A stretch of DNA of 64,000 nucleotides from Kurthia huakuii LAM0618 (GCF_000505545.1 NZ_AYTB01000021.1:1-64000); one strand, 5' to 3'; counted from the stretch's first letter, positions 41,137 through 58,639 are shown. The notes: generated by a model from the letters alone, not told the origin. Made by a program: numbers and translations.

Positions 41137-41165
41137 ATTCTATCAATCTATATTTTCTATGTCAA
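41137..41165 (-). promoter_or_regulatory. veg promoter 2
   Basis: Minus-strand TTGACA, 17-bp spacer, TAGAAT, 41 bp upstream of the first promoter. It forms a tandem pair like those of rRNA operons. Confidence 0.75.
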
Positions 41166-41209
41166 TTATTTTATCACGATTTTTCTATGCTTTTTTTGCA
41201 TAAACGATA

Positions 41210-42644
<1,435 letters not shown>

Positions 42645-42745
42645 TTGTGTGAATCCTCTTTTCGTTAATTACTACGTTCTAAAAATAAACAATATGCTTA
42701 TTATAATATGTTCAGCGCAAAATAAAAAGCATCGCGTTTTTACCA

Positions 42746-42780
42746 TAAAAAAAGCAACCTCGCAATAGCGAAGCTGCTAA
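42746..42780 (-). terminator. Terminator of the 3D-domain gene
   Basis: Stem GCAACCTCGC / GCGAAGCTGC (two G-T pairs) with seven T on the minus strand, directly after the stop. Confidence 0.78.
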
Positions 42781-42787
42781 TTTATAA

Positions 42788-43507
42788 TTAATAAACCGTT
42801 ACCTTTACTGAACGACGGCCCCAGTTTAAAGCTTTTGAATGTGATGACATGAATACATCAATTTTATTGCCTTTAATCGCGCCACCTGTATCGCCTGCTA
42901 CAGCTAAGCCGTAACCTTCAACGTATACTTTAGAACCTAATGGAATGACGCGTGGATCAACTGCGATAACTTTTTTGTTTGGATTCGCCCGTAGGTTGAT
43001 ACCTGTTGCTGTGCGACCTGAGCAGCCTGAGCAGTAAGCTGTATATGCTGTTGATGACACTGTAAATGTACGAGCGCCAGCACCTGTTTTTGTAATGCCT
43101 GATAAGTATTTAGAGTTTACATAACCTTTTGTACCTTTGTATGAAACTTTAACCCAGTCTCCCTTACGGCCACCAACGTATGTAACTTTCTTACCTTTTG
43201 GAATTTTGTATTTCACGCGATATTTTACACCAGCGCCAGCACGAGCGTTTAAGTGTGCTGTTGTTTTCACTGTTTTACTTGAAACAGTTGAAATTTCTTC
43301 ACCAGCGAAGCGGTTCGCATAATCTTGTGATGTTTTATCTTGTTGTTCTGTTTTTTTAACTTCTTTTGTTGCCTGTTCATTAGTTGCAGTACTAAATACT
43401 GTAGCTACTACAAACGCAATCATAAGTGTAAGTGCTGTTAACAGCATTACCATTTTTGTATTTTTTAATGATTCCGGGAACAGTTTTTTCATGGAATTGT
43501 TTGACAT
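42788..43507 (-). CDS. YabE-like cell-wall protein with SH3b and 3D domains
   Basis: Probably a secreted muralytic or wall-binding protein. 239 residues from ATG 43505-43507 (GGAGG 8 nt upstream). A hydrophobic segment (about 15-35) acts as signal anchor. An SH3b domain follows (about 70-135: LNARAGAGVKYRVKYKIPKG...GYVNSKYLSG). The C-terminal 3D domain (about 145-239) carries the three aspartates in AVDPRVIPLGSKVYV, GDTGGAIKGNKIDVF. B. subtilis YabE at this locus has DUF348 repeats and a G5 domain instead of SH3b. A strong promoter is at 43537-43566. Confidence 0.88.
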   Translation of the reverse strand: MSNNSMKKLFPESLKNTKMVMLLTALTLMIAFVVATVFSTATNEQATKEVKKTEQQDKTSQDYANRFAGEEISTVSSKTVKTTAHLNARAGAGVKYRVKYKIPKGKKVTYVGGRKGDWVKVSYKGTKGYVNSKYLSGITKTGAGARTFTVSSTAYTAYCSGCSGRTATGINLRANPNKKVIAVDPRVIPLGSKVYVEGYGLAVAGDTGGAIKGNKIDVFMSSHSKALNWGRRSVKVTVY

Positions 43508-43536
43508 GAAAAATACCTCCTTATTCACTCGTTGGA

Positions 43537-43566
43537 TTATATAGAGTGTCTTTTGTCCCTGTCAAC
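43537..43566 (-). promoter_or_regulatory. Promoter of the 3D-domain gene
   Basis: Minus-strand TTGACA, 18-bp spacer, TATAAT, 30 bp upstream of the ATG. Confidence 0.75.
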
Positions 43567-43645
43567 AGCGGACGAATTTTACATAAAACGGTAAACCCTA
43601 TTGTATCAACGGTTTCGTGAGTTCGGAGGAATTAGTTCCAAAGTC

Positions 43646-44419
43646 TTATTTTATGTTATAGAAACGATGTGCGTTTTCCGTCGTCACACGCTCGACCTCT
43701 TCGACCGCTATACCGCGTAGTTGCGCGATTTCTGCGGCGATTAGAGGGATGTATGACGGCTCGTTCCTTTTACCCCGATTTGGATGCGGTGCAAGGAACG
43801 GTGCGTCCGTTTCTAAAATAATTCGTTCAAGCGGGATTTCTGCGGCGACTTGTTTCGGTGTTTTCGCATTTTTAAATGTTACGGGACCACCTAATCCGAC
43901 GTAGAAATTTAATTTATCGATAATCACTTCTGCGATTTCGACGCTCGCGCTGAAGGAGTGCATGACACCCCCCACTTCTTCTGCATGTTCTTCGATTAAC
44001 ATGCGGACACAATCACCAGTTGCCTCGCGATTATGAATAATAATTGGGAGTTTTACACGCTTCGCAAGCTGAATTTGCTTGCGGAAGATTGTTTCCTGCA
44101 CATCCTTTGGGGATTTATCCCAATGATAATCCAATCCTGTTTCTCCAATGGCTACGACTTTGCTATGTTCTGTTGCTAATTTTTCAATCCATGCTAGATC
44201 TTCGTCTGTACAATCGATTGCATCAACTGGATGCCAGCCAATCGCTGCGTAAATAAAATCGTATTGCTCAGCAAGTTCAAGCGCTCGTACAATTGTTGGT
44301 CGGTCAAAACCGATAACAACCATTTCTTTGACGTTGTTTTCAAAGGCGCGCTCAATCACCTGATCTAAATCTTCGTTGTATTGCTCGTTGTTTAAATGGA
44401 CATGTGTGTCGATAAACAT
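43646..44419 (-). CDS. tatD: TatD-family metal-dependent DNase
   Basis: A TIM-barrel hydrolase of the amidohydrolase superfamily, a 3'-5' exonuclease in characterised members (YabD in B. subtilis). 257 residues. Metal ligands appear in FIDTHVHLN (HxH), GETGLDYHWD, IIHNREA, and LETDAPFLAPHPNRGKRNEP. Two ATGs occur; I use 44417-44419, 7 nt after AAAGGAG, since the first is only one base from that site. It lies between metS and the yabE-like gene, as in B. subtilis. Confidence 0.93.
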   Translation of the reverse strand: MFIDTHVHLNNEQYNEDLDQVIERAFENNVKEMVVIGFDRPTIVRALELAEQYDFIYAAIGWHPVDAIDCTDEDLAWIEKLATEHSKVVAIGETGLDYHWDKSPKDVQETIFRKQIQLAKRVKLPIIIHNREATGDCVRMLIEEHAEEVGGVMHSFSASVEIAEVIIDKLNFYVGLGGPVTFKNAKTPKQVAAEIPLERIILETDAPFLAPHPNRGKRNEPSYIPLIAAEIAQLRGIAVEEVERVTTENAHRFYNIK

Positions 44420-44633
44420 AAACATGCTCCTTTTCTGAGATTTATTGTACTCACTAAAACCATTTCATAAATAACTTCCATATTACATTTATATTACAAA
44501 TATTATAATTGGTTGTTAAATAACAATCTGTTCACATAAAAAGAAAGTGTAATTTGTCATATAAAGGGATAATAATAAACTATTTTATTACTATTTCCGA
44601 GTACTTTTTTGTTAATTTTTAAACTTTGTAATA

Positions 44634-44664
44634 GAAAAGGACCGCGCTAAAAGCACGATCCTTC
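44634..44664 (-). terminator. metS terminator
   Basis: Stem AAGGACCGCGC / GCACGATCCTT with mismatched pairs, then a T-rich run on the minus strand, directly after metS. Confidence 0.72.
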
Positions 44665-44683
44665 ACTTCAAAATTCACAGCAA

Positions 44684-46681
<1,998 letters not shown>

Positions 46682-46904
46682 TTACTATTCTATCTAAGTA
46701 GACAAATTGAAGCAACGATAGTTTATTTTGTCGATTTTTTGTAGATATTTGTCGAATAATTATCTCGAATTAAAAACACTATTATAAGCGTGAAAATCAT
46801 CGAAAAACGCATTTTTTGGCTAATTAAATCATTTTTTTACGCAATCCGACCTCTTTATAAACCATATATTTGAAAAAAAGTTTTGAAACTAGGAGAAAAA
46901 ATAA

Positions 46905-46933
46905 TTGACGATTATGGTATTAGTTGGTATGAT
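46905..46933 (+). promoter_or_regulatory. abrB promoter
   Basis: TTGACG, 17-bp spacer, TATGAT on the plus strand. Predicted transcription start is about 46940, giving a leader of roughly 70 nt. Confidence 0.75.
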
Positions 46934-46954
46934 TAATTCCAGACAAAGAAATTA

Positions 46955-46971
46955 TGTCGAATTTTGACGAA
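46955..46971 (+). promoter_or_regulatory. Tandem Spo0A boxes downstream of the abrB promoter
   Basis: TGTCGAA (46955-46961) and TGACGAA (46965-46971) both match the 0A-box TGNCGAA and are 10 bp apart, one helical turn. In B. subtilis, Spo0A represses abrB by binding two 0A boxes just downstream of the start site, so the layout is conserved. Confidence 0.7.
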
Positions 46972-47012
46972 CTAACACATAAATCAACCAATTAATTAGG
47001 AGGAGATTCATC

Positions 47013-47291
47013 ATGAAATCTACAGGTATTGTACGTAAAGTTGACGAATTAGGCCGCGTAGTTATTCCAATCGAATTACGTCGCACATTAGGTATTGCAG
47101 AGAAAGACGCTTTAGAAATTTACGTGGATGACGACAAAATCATCTTAAAAAAATATATGCCTAACATGACTTGTGCTGTAACAGGTGAAGTATCAGACGA
47201 TAACTTCCGTCTTGCTGGTGGTAACTTAATCTTAAGCCCAGAAGGCGCACAAATTTTAGTTAAAGAAATCCAATCTAAACTAAACAAATAA
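47013..47291 (+). CDS. abrB: Transition-state regulator AbrB
   Basis: A DNA-binding regulator of post-exponential genes. 92 residues. The N-terminal swapped-hairpin domain reads MKSTGIVRKVDELGRVVIPI...YVDDDKIILKKY, and the C-terminal oligomerisation half follows (MTCAVTGEVSDDNFRLAGG). AGGAGGAG is 7 nt before the ATG. It is opposite in strand to its neighbours, as in B. subtilis. SpoVT and Abh share the N-domain, but length, locus and sequence fit AbrB. Confidence 0.96.
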   Translation: MKSTGIVRKVDELGRVVIPIELRRTLGIAEKDALEIYVDDDKIILKKYMPNMTCAVTGEVSDDNFRLAGGNLILSPEGAQILVKEIQSKLNK

Positions 47292-47381
47292 TTCATTCCC
47301 TTCCATCCCTTAAAATAGTTACAAGATATACATTATAACCATTTAACAACCCTTGTTTTTGTATGTGAAATTATATAAATA

Positions 47382-47426
47382 GAGGCCCCGATGAATTTTC
47401 GCCGATTCATCGGGGCTACGTTTTTA
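47382..47426 (+). terminator. abrB terminator
   Basis: 12-bp stem GCCCCGATGAAT / ATTCATCGGGGC followed by TACGTTTTT on the plus strand. Confidence 0.8.
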
Positions 47427-47443
47427 CTTAAAGTTTTTTCATA

Positions 47444-47487
47444 ACAAAAAAGAGCAGTAGACCTTTGCCGGTCTACTGCTCTTTTTC
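47444..47487 (-). terminator. rsmI terminator
   Basis: 15-bp stem AAAGAGCAGTAGACC / GGTCTACTGCTCTTT flanked by A and T runs, immediately after the rsmI stop. It could also stop rightward transcripts. Confidence 0.9.
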
Positions 47488-48357
47488 TTATTCTACATGA
47501 TACGCTTGATAAACATCGCGTTTTGGTAATTTGCGCTCTTTAGACACTTCTTTGATAGCATCTTTAGAACTTTGACCCTTTTCGATAAGTTGCTCGATAT
47601 GTTCGACAACCGTAAGTGTCGACCACCATTCAACTGCCTCTTCAACAACGCTGTCATCAGCACCTTCAACGATGACAACGAACTCACCGCGAATCTCACT
47701 TGAATTTGCCCATTCTAAAGCTTCATCAATCGTGCCGCGTAAAAACTCTTCAAATTTCTTCGTCAATTCGCGCGCTAATACAATTTTACGCTCACCTAAA
47801 ATGGCGTTCATATCTTTTAGCGTATCTTTCATGCGATGTGGCGCTTCATAAAAGATAATCGTTTCATGACGTTTCGCTAATCCTTCAAGCGCTTCTTTAC
47901 GCTCTTTTTTTTGGCGGCTCAAAAAACCATAAAATAAAAATGGCTGTGCTGGTAACCCAGAGCCGACTAATGCCGTTAATGCCGCATTAGCTCCTGGTAA
48001 TGGCACGACCGCAAAACCTTCCGCCATCGCCTTCATCGCAATATCTTTCCCAGGGTCTGAAATGCATGGCATCCCTGCATCACTCACAAGTGCGACCGTT
48101 TTCCCATCGCGCAGCATATGCAGTAATTTTTCGCCGCCCTGCTCCTGATTAAAATCATGATAGCTTGTTAGTGGCGTTTCAATGTCGAAGTAATTGCATA
48201 AGCGTTTCGTATTACGCGTATCTTCGGCCGCAATCATATCCGCTTCTTTTAAAATGCGCAATGCACGCATTGTCATATCTTCTAAGTTGCCAATCGGCGT
48301 CGGGACTAAATACAAAGCGCCGCGTTCGTGCTCAGCGCTCATTTGTGATTGAATCAT
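47488..48357 (-). CDS. rsmI: 16S rRNA 2'-O-methyltransferase RsmI
   Basis: Methylates C1402 of 16S rRNA (E. coli numbering). 289 residues of tetrapyrrole-methylase fold: [68 protein letters not shown] 48355-48357 follows AGAGG by 8 nt and lies inside the end of yazA (26-bp overlap). It is cotranscribed with yazA and the yabB-type methyltransferase. Confidence 0.95.
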   Translation of the reverse strand: MIQSQMSAEHERGALYLVPTPIGNLEDMTMRALRILKEADMIAAEDTRNTKRLCNYFDIETPLTSYHDFNQEQGGEKLLHMLRDGKTVALVSDAGMPCISDPGKDIAMKAMAEGFAVVPLPGANAALTALVGSGLPAQPFLFYGFLSRQKKERKEALEGLAKRHETIIFYEAPHRMKDTLKDMNAILGERKIVLARELTKKFEEFLRGTIDEALEWANSSEIRGEFVVIVEGADDSVVEEAVEWWSTLTVVEHIEQLIEKGQSSKDAIKEVSKERKLPKRDVYQAYHVE

Positions 48358-48622
48358 CCGTACGACCTCTTTCTTCTATATAATTTAACTTTTGCTGGCG
48401 CGTCAAACGCTTGAAATAATATTCTGCGCTCATCGCCTCATGCTTCGTTTCAAATTGTTCATAATAAATGCACGTTACCGGCAAGCGCGCGCGTGTATAT
48501 TTTGCACCCTTACCGGCATTGTGCGTCGCAATGCGCTTATCGAGATTATTTGTATACCCCGTATAAAGCGTGCCATCACTACATGTCACGACATACATCA
48601 CGTCTTTATTCGGCGTCGCCAT
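48332..48622 (-). CDS. yazA: GIY-YIG nuclease-domain protein (YazA)
   Basis: A stand-alone GIY-YIG domain of 96 residues (YhbQ/UPF0213 family): [40 protein letters not shown], where YVV...YTGYTN is the GIY-YIG signature and R27 the family arginine. Its cellular substrate is unsettled. It starts 17 bp inside the upstream methyltransferase gene and ends inside rsmI, with only a weak ribosome site, so it is probably read by coupling. Confidence 0.92.
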   Translation of the reverse strand: MATPNKDVMYVVTCSDGTLYTGYTNNLDKRIATHNAGKGAKYTRARLPVTCIYYEQFETKHEAMSAEYYFKRLTRQQKLNYIEERGRTDDSITNER

Positions 48623-49355
48623 AAAGCATCACGCGCACTTCATCTGTATATTCATTGTCATCACCATATACATAAAGCGGCGGTAAAATTTTCAAACCCG
48701 GCTTGCCATCTTTAATCCCTTCAATCAACAACGTATTTGCTTCTTTCCCCATTTTTGGATACACAAGCTGAATACGCTTTGGCTCAATGCGATTTGCGCG
48801 CATCGCCATGACAATATCAAGTAGGCGCTCTGGGCGGTGGACAAATGCTGCCTTGCCGCCTTGCTTCAACAGACGCCCCGACGTATAAATCATTTCATCG
48901 AGTTTCAAATAAATTTCATGACGTGCAATTTTCACATGCTCTTTCAAATTTTTATCGCTCGCCTCATGTGCCAAAAAATACGGTGGATTGCACGTCACAG
49001 CATCGTATTTTTCGACGCCAAGCTCCGCTGAAATCGTGCGCACATCTCCTTGCATAATCGTAATTTGCTGCTCAAGCTCGTTGTACTGTACACTACGCGT
49101 TGCCATATCTACTAGACGGTCTTGAAGCTCTACCGCCGTAATATGTGCTTTCGTGCGTGCGCTTAAAAATAATGGAATCGCTCCATTCCCAGCACATAAG
49201 TCGACAATCTGCCCCTTATGATGTGGGATATTGACAAAGCGAGACAATAATACGGCATCAAGAGAAAATGAAAATACCGACGGACTTTGTATAATGCGCA
49301 ACTCCTCCGCTAACAAATAATCCAGCCGTTCATCATCCTTTAACCATTGTTCCAT
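48606..49355 (-). CDS. yabB: tRNA1(Val) m6A37 methyltransferase-like protein (YabB)
   Basis: A SAM-dependent N6-adenine methyltransferase of 249 residues, homologous to E. coli TrmN6. The SAM motif is [12 protein letters not shown] (51-62) and the catalytic NPPY at 123-126. GGAGGG precedes the ATG. In B. subtilis the gene sits between yabA and yazA, as here. The tRNA target is inferred from the family. Confidence 0.9.
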   Translation of the reverse strand: MEQWLKDDERLDYLLAEELRIIQSPSVFSFSLDAVLLSRFVNIPHHKGQIVDLCAGNGAIPLFLSARTKAHITAVELQDRLVDMATRSVQYNELEQQITIMQGDVRTISAELGVEKYDAVTCNPPYFLAHEASDKNLKEHVKIARHEIYLKLDEMIYTSGRLLKQGGKAAFVHRPERLLDIVMAMRANRIEPKRIQLVYPKMGKEANTLLIEGIKDGKPGLKILPPLYVYGDDNEYTDEVRVMLYGDAE

Positions 49356-49376
49356 GAATTACCCTCCAACAAACTA

Positions 49377-49405
49377 AAAGAGGCTTATAGTAGAAGCCCC
49401 TTTTT
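49377..49405 (-). terminator. Possible terminator after yabA
   Basis: Stem AGAGGCTT / AAGCCCCT with mismatches and a T run on the minus strand, in the 48-bp gap between yabA and the methyltransferase gene. Confidence 0.55.
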
Positions 49406-49763
49406 AGTCATTTTGTTTATTTAAAAATGAAAGACAGAATAAGCAATCTTCACCTTTACGCGACGACCCAAAATGTACATTACATACATGATAGCCTTCA
49501 TGATAAAGACGTGCTAAGTTATCATATCCTTCGCCAACATCGAGTACATCGCGTTTTTCTACTTCAATTTCCGGTAACTGCTCTGGTTGTTGAGACAGTA
49601 CCTCTTCTAAACGCGTACGCAAATGATGATTTTCCATTTGTAGCGTTTGATGTTCCTCCATCATTAATGCTACAAACTTTTTTAATGCCTCAAACTGAGT
49701 TTGCATCGACTCAAGCTGTTGTTCGAACTCCATAACAGTGTCTAAGAAATTATGGTCCTTCAC
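49404..49763 (-). CDS. yabA: Replication initiation control protein YabA
   Basis: Negatively regulates initiation by binding DnaA and the DnaN clamp. 119 residues, identical in length to B. subtilis YabA. The N-terminal half is a long coiled coil (about 5-65) and the C-terminal zinc-binding part reads [23 protein letters not shown], with His and three Cys. The start is a GTG (49761-49763) about 5 nt after GAGGTGG; another GTG nine bases upstream lies within that site. Confidence 0.94.
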   Translation of the reverse strand: MKDHNFLDTVMEFEQQLESMQTQFEALKKFVALMMEEHQTLQMENHHLRTRLEEVLSQQPEQLPEIEVEKRDVLDVGEGYDNLARLYHEGYHVCNVHFGSSRKGEDCLFCLSFLNKQND

Positions 49764-49783
49764 GCAAGCCACCTCATATTCCC

Positions 49784-50602
49784 CTATTGGACTGAACTTT
49801 TTTCAAATTCTACAATTTCATCTAATGTATATTCTAACACACGATTCTCTTCAAATAGTTCTACTTGCAGTAAACGTTCTAAAATGTTCAAACCAACTAC
49901 CTTCCCTTTACCGTCAGGCGTCGAAATCGTATGACCGATATCTGGCATTTTCGAACGAGCTTCCTCATATTCATCATTTTCATATTTTAAGCAGCACATT
50001 AAACGACCGCATAAACCTGAAATTTTTGATGGATTTAATGAAAGGTTTTGATCCTTCGCCATCTTAATCGACACAGGCTCAAAATCACCTAAAAATGTTG
50101 AACAACATAGCATACGACCACATGGGCCAATACCACCTAGCATCTTCGCTTCATCGCGCACGCCAATTTGACGTAGTTCAATACGCGTACGGAATACCGA
50201 AGCTAAATCTTTTACAAGTTCACGGAAGTCAACACGACCTTCTGCAGTGAAATAAAAGATAATTTTATTACGATCAAATGTATATTCGACATCTACTAAT
50301 TTCATCTCTAATTTATGCAGAGCAATCTTTTCTGTAGCAAGCTCAAAAGCACGTTTTGAATCGCCAAGATTTTCCGTTACTTGGATACTATCGCGTTCAT
50401 TCGCTTGGCGAACAACTTGTTTAAGCGGCAAAATAACATCTTCTTCATCCACTTCTTTCGGCGGAACAACAACTTTACCATATTCAATCCCACGAGCTGT
50501 CTCAACGATGACATATTCGCCATTTTCGAGTGCAAGTTCACCAGGATCAAAATAATATATTTTACCCGCTTTTTTAAAACGGATTCCTACTACTTTATAC
50601 AA
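49784..50602 (-). CDS. ricT: RicT (YaaT), RNase Y specificity factor
   Basis: Part of the RicA-RicF-RicT complex, which carries Fe-S clusters and directs RNase Y cleavage. In B. subtilis it affects sporulation, competence and biofilm formation. 272 residues with the PSP1 domain. Conserved cysteines lie in CGRMLCC (161-167) and CGRLMCC (198-204). The start is a TTG (50600-50602) about 8 nt after GGAGGG, overlapping holB by 8 bp. Confidence 0.95.
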   Translation of the reverse strand: MYKVVGIRFKKAGKIYYFDPGELALENGEYVIVETARGIEYGKVVVPPKEVDEEDVILPLKQVVRQANERDSIQVTENLGDSKRAFELATEKIALHKLEMKLVDVEYTFDRNKIIFYFTAEGRVDFRELVKDLASVFRTRIELRQIGVRDEAKMLGGIGPCGRMLCCSTFLGDFEPVSIKMAKDQNLSLNPSKISGLCGRLMCCLKYENDEYEEARSKMPDIGHTISTPDGKGKVVGLNILERLLQVELFEENRVLEYTLDEIVEFEKSSVQ

Positions 50603-51602
50603 AGGACTTTCCCTCCTGCAGATTCAGCATTAGCTGTTCCATCAGCAACGTACGATTCATATTACTATGCAGTGTCTTACGCGCATGCAAGACTGCTTGC
50701 AACATAGCTGAAAGTTGTTCGTACGTCAGACGCAAGCCAGTCGTCACGAAAAATTCTTTCATGTCCGGGTACGTTAATGTCGCTTCTGGGTTTGCCTTCA
50801 CTGCTACAATATCTCGATACGCATATAGCAGTAAATCCAATGCTAACTCCATTTGGTTTCTTTCTTTAAAAGTTGGCAACCAATCCTCGTGCACAATCAA
50901 TAGAGCCTCATGCACATTTTTCGATAGCGTCGCTTCTATTAATTTTAACACTGTTTTTCTCGCCTGTGCAAACTCGTCATCTTCGGTTAATGCAATTGCC
51001 TCACTTACGTCGCTAGTTACCATGCTAACCGTTGCCGCAATTGATGTACCAACGCCTTGTTTGCGTAGTTCTTCTAATAATAAATGCTTTGGAATTGGCT
51101 GAAATGCGATATGCTGACAACGCGAACAAATCGTCGGCAACATCGCATTAATATTTTGCGTCGTAAAAATCGCAGTCACTTCACCAATTGGTTCTTCTAA
51201 AAACTTCAATAATTTATTCGCAGATTGTGCATTCAAACGCTCTGCCTCATGAACAATATACACTTTACGCCCGGCTTCCATACCACGCTTACTCATTTCA
51301 TCAAGAAGCTGTGATACTGCTGCCACTTTAATAAATTGCCCATCTGGATATACTTGATGAAAGTTAATGTGATTGCCATTTTCAATCCGTTGGCAGCTTC
51401 GACAGACGTCACATGGCTCGCCGTCACTTGGTTGTTCACATAATAATAATTTCACGAAAAAATGAGCGACCTCTTCTGTTGCCGTCCCTTTTCTTCCTTC
51501 AAATATGTAGGCTTGTCCAATACGATTTTTACGCTCAATTATTTGCAGTTGCTGCATGACAACTGGCTGCAATTGCTTAAGCTGTGCTGTTGTTTTTTCC
51601 AT
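50595..51602 (-). CDS. holB: DNA polymerase III delta' subunit
   Basis: A clamp-loader subunit. 335 residues (B. subtilis about 329). The degenerate P-loop region is YIFEGRKGTATEEVAHF, and the zinc-binding cysteines read CEQPSDGEPCDVCRSC; sensor motifs around FLEEP follow. ATG 51600-51602 lies 6 nt after AAAGGTG; an ATG six bases upstream touches that site. The frame remains open further upstream without conservation. Confidence 0.93.
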   Translation of the reverse strand: MEKTTAQLKQLQPVVMQQLQIIERKNRIGQAYIFEGRKGTATEEVAHFFVKLLLCEQPSDGEPCDVCRSCQRIENGNHINFHQVYPDGQFIKVAAVSQLLDEMSKRGMEAGRKVYIVHEAERLNAQSANKLLKFLEEPIGEVTAIFTTQNINAMLPTICSRCQHIAFQPIPKHLLLEELRKQGVGTSIAATVSMVTSDVSEAIALTEDDEFAQARKTVLKLIEATLSKNVHEALLIVHEDWLPTFKERNQMELALDLLLYAYRDIVAVKANPEATLTYPDMKEFFVTTGLRLTYEQLSAMLQAVLHARKTLHSNMNRTLLMEQLMLNLQEGKSFV

Positions 51603-51705
51603 TTCCATCACCTTTAAAAAATGAAGCTGTGACAAAAGTACAGCCGATGTGCCGCGCCTAAGCACGCTACCATCACCAGATGTTTTCCCTAATGCCACAG
51701 CTCCG

Positions 51706-52143
51706 TTATGTGTACAGATTAATAAGTAACCCTTTAATCTCTCCGATTTTTGCTAAAATATCGACAGAGTCTTTTTCTTCGTTTAAAATATCTTCCGTTA
51801 ATTCAATTAGCTTCTCGTCAATTGTATCGACAATCTTTAAACGGCGGCCTTCACCAAAGCGATTCCACGTATGGGATTGTTTCAGCTCCATACCAAACGA
51901 TACGGATTCTTTCAAAAAGCGTTTGATCAACATTTTAAATTTTGCAAGATCACGCAAATTTCGCGATTTGGTAATACGTTCACCAGCAGTCGAAATATCA
52001 CCTAGCAAACGCGTTAATTGCTCGGTCTGCATTTTTTGACCTTGCTTTACTACAAGACTACCAAAGTTGTTCGTCGCTTGCTGCTGCACTTGTCGCGTCT
52101 GTGCCTGACTTCTCCCTATGTGTATGTCTTGGTTAATTTTCAT
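51706..52143 (-). CDS. yaaR: YaaR family protein (DUF327)
   Basis: Function unknown; conserved in this gene neighbourhood across Bacillales. 145 residues, largely alpha-helical and charged (LLGDISTAGERITKSRNLRDLAKFKMLIKRFLKES), ending in KIGEIKGLLINLYT. No membrane segment is seen. GGAGG is 12 nt before the ATG, slightly far. It lies between darA and holB, with about 100 bp before holB. Confidence 0.92.
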   Translation of the reverse strand: MKINQDIHIGRSQAQTRQVQQQATNNFGSLVVKQGQKMQTEQLTRLLGDISTAGERITKSRNLRDLAKFKMLIKRFLKESVSFGMELKQSHTWNRFGEGRRLKIVDTIDEKLIELTEDILNEEKDSVDILAKIGEIKGLLINLYT

Positions 52144-52163
52144 TATATACGGTCGCCTCCACT

Positions 52164-52499
<336 letters not shown>

Positions 52500-52553
52500 T
52501 CACTCCTGATTCTTTTCAACTATTATATCATAAAGTCAAATTTTTCATCATGG

Positions 52554-53180
52554 CTAAACAAGCGGTGCAATACATTGCCATGCTGATTCTACGACTTCTT
52601 CTAGCGACTTGCTCGCATCAATCACTTGAATGCGTTCTGGGAAACGCTCAGCTAAATGTAAATACGCTTCGTGTACGGATTGATGAAATGCTAAGTCTTC
52701 TTTATCTAAACGATTCACTTCACGTCCTTCATTTGCATTAATACGTGCTAATCCTACCTCAGGCTCTAAATCAAATAAAATCGTCACATCTGGCATACGA
52801 TCTCCAATCGCAAATTCGTTGATTGCCTTCACTGCATCAATCCCTAATTTACGTCCAACCCCTTGATAAGTTAATGAAGAATCGATAAAGCGGTCGCATA
52901 ATACTACTTTACCCTCTTTTAGCGCTGGTTCTACCGTTTCTGCAAAATGTTGACTACGTGCAGCTGCATATAATAATGCCTCTGTACGCGCATCCATTTC
53001 TGTATGATTTTTATCTAAAATAATATGACGGATTTTTTCTGCAATTACACTACCACCTGGTTCACGCGTGGCGATAACATCGACACCTTTTTCACGTAAA
53101 CGTTCAGCAATTTTTTTAAGCACTGTTGTTTTACCGGCGCCTTCTGGACCTTCAAATGTAATAAATGATGTTTTTTTCAT
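52554..53180 (-). CDS. tmk: Thymidylate kinase
   Basis: Phosphorylates dTMP to dTDP. 208 residues: P-loop [11 protein letters not shown] (8-18), the DR motif [15 protein letters not shown], and LID-type [29 protein letters not shown] precedes the ATG. It follows an rRNA operon here; xpaC, yaaN and yaaO, which precede tmk in B. subtilis, are absent. Confidence 0.96.
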   Translation of the reverse strand: MKKTSFITFEGPEGAGKTTVLKKIAERLREKGVDVIATREPGGSVIAEKIRHIILDKNHTEMDARTEALLYAAARSQHFAETVEPALKEGKVVLCDRFIDSSLTYQGVGRKLGIDAVKAINEFAIGDRMPDVTILFDLEPEVGLARINANEGREVNRLDKEDLAFHQSVHEAYLHLAERFPERIQVIDASKSLEEVVESAWQCIAPLV

Positions 53181-53195
53181 TAACTCTTACCTCTT

Positions 53196-53282
53196 CTATT
53201 TCACTTTTTTTGGTTTTGCTACTAAAGTTATTGCAGCTGCAGTCGTTGCAGCAATTAATTTTATCACTGTTAATTTTTTCAT
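53196..53282 (-). CDS. Putative 28-residue peptide upstream of tmk
   Basis: I do not recognise it. An ATG (53280-53282) with AGGTG 9 nt upstream opens a 28-codon frame ending 15 bp before tmk. The peptide has a basic start (MKKLTVIK), a hydrophobic alanine-rich core (LIAATTAAAITLVA) and a very basic end (KPKKVK). It looks like a small single-span membrane peptide. It lies between the 5S terminator and tmk, so it could be the first gene of the tmk operon or a translated leader. Confidence 0.4.
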   Translation of the reverse strand: MKKLTVIKLIAATTAAAITLVAKPKKVK

Positions 53283-53358
53283 AGTTCTGCACCTACCCTC
53301 GTATCTCTATTGTAAGTAAGTTGCGCAGAAAATTCACTTCATATGTTGTATGAAAACA

Positions 53359-53390
53359 CAAAAAAAGCACCGATAAAAATCGGTACTTCG
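53359..53390 (-). terminator. rRNA operon terminator
   Basis: 10-bp stem AAGCACCGAT / ATCGGTACTT (one G-T pair), then seven T on the minus strand, just past the 5S gene. Confidence 0.9.
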
Positions 53391-53394
53391 TGTG

Positions 53395-53509
<115 letters not shown>

Positions 53510-53752
53510 CTCTTAGTTACGGCTTCTGCTCTGCTTCGTACTACATTGTCAGCTGTTTCATTCACATCCTCACATACTGAAGTATGCTCCGGTGTTCATT
53601 CATTGCTTCCTCGTATTACTAGCCTATCAGAACCCTTACGTACAAGGATGTACTGACTTACGTGTTACAACATGGACGTTGTGAACTTAGCGTAAGTTCC
53701 TTGAAAGAATTGTTCTTTCAAAACTGGATAAAATGTGACATGAAAGTATATT

Positions 53753-56680
<2,928 letters not shown>

Positions 56681-56864
56681 TATATAAGTTATTAAGCCTA
56701 AAAATTAAAACTTAATAATAAAAAATCTATAATAGAAATTTGTTTGTTACTTTCAATGTCGTTTTATCCAGTTTTCAAAGAACAAGTTTTAGAAGATTCA
56801 TAAACCTTCAAAACTGAACAGCAAGTGTAATCGTAGATGACCGAGTCATCTATTCCGTAATAAT

Positions 56865-58427
<1,563 letters not shown>

Positions 58428-58516
58428 AGTGTTTGAAAGCTCATTTGCTTTGCTAGCGTTATCTTGCTTGATAACATTTTGTTTCGATTCTTAATTGAAC
58501 CGAATTTATTGTGATT

Positions 58517-58547
58517 ACATCTTGCTTGTTCAGTTTTCAAGGTTCAT
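58517..58547 (-). repeat. rRNA leader repeat shared with the left edge of the window
   Basis: 31 bases identical to positions 1-31. It belongs to the 16S leader and contains the TGAAAACTGAAC-type processing/antitermination sequence also seen, in variant form, in the 16S-23S (about 56765-56825) and 23S-5S (about 53712) spacers. Confidence 0.85.
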
Positions 58548-58577
58548 TTCGTTGGCCGTTATCTTAACAACTCATTT

Positions 58578-58606
58578 ATTATATCATTGTGTTTTTTCAT
58601 TGTCAA
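58578..58606 (-). promoter_or_regulatory. rRNA promoter P2
   Basis: Minus-strand TTGACA, 17-bp spacer, TATAAT: a consensus sigma-A promoter about 150 bp before 16S. Confidence 0.85.
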
Positions 58607-58639
58607 CAACTTTTTAAAAAGTTTTTTGCGACTTGAAAT

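Noticed and set aside
44513-44526. TTGTTA-TT-TAACAA-type dyad between tatD and metS (plus strand)
   Set aside because: Short, A/T-rich and without a matching promoter layout; likely chance.
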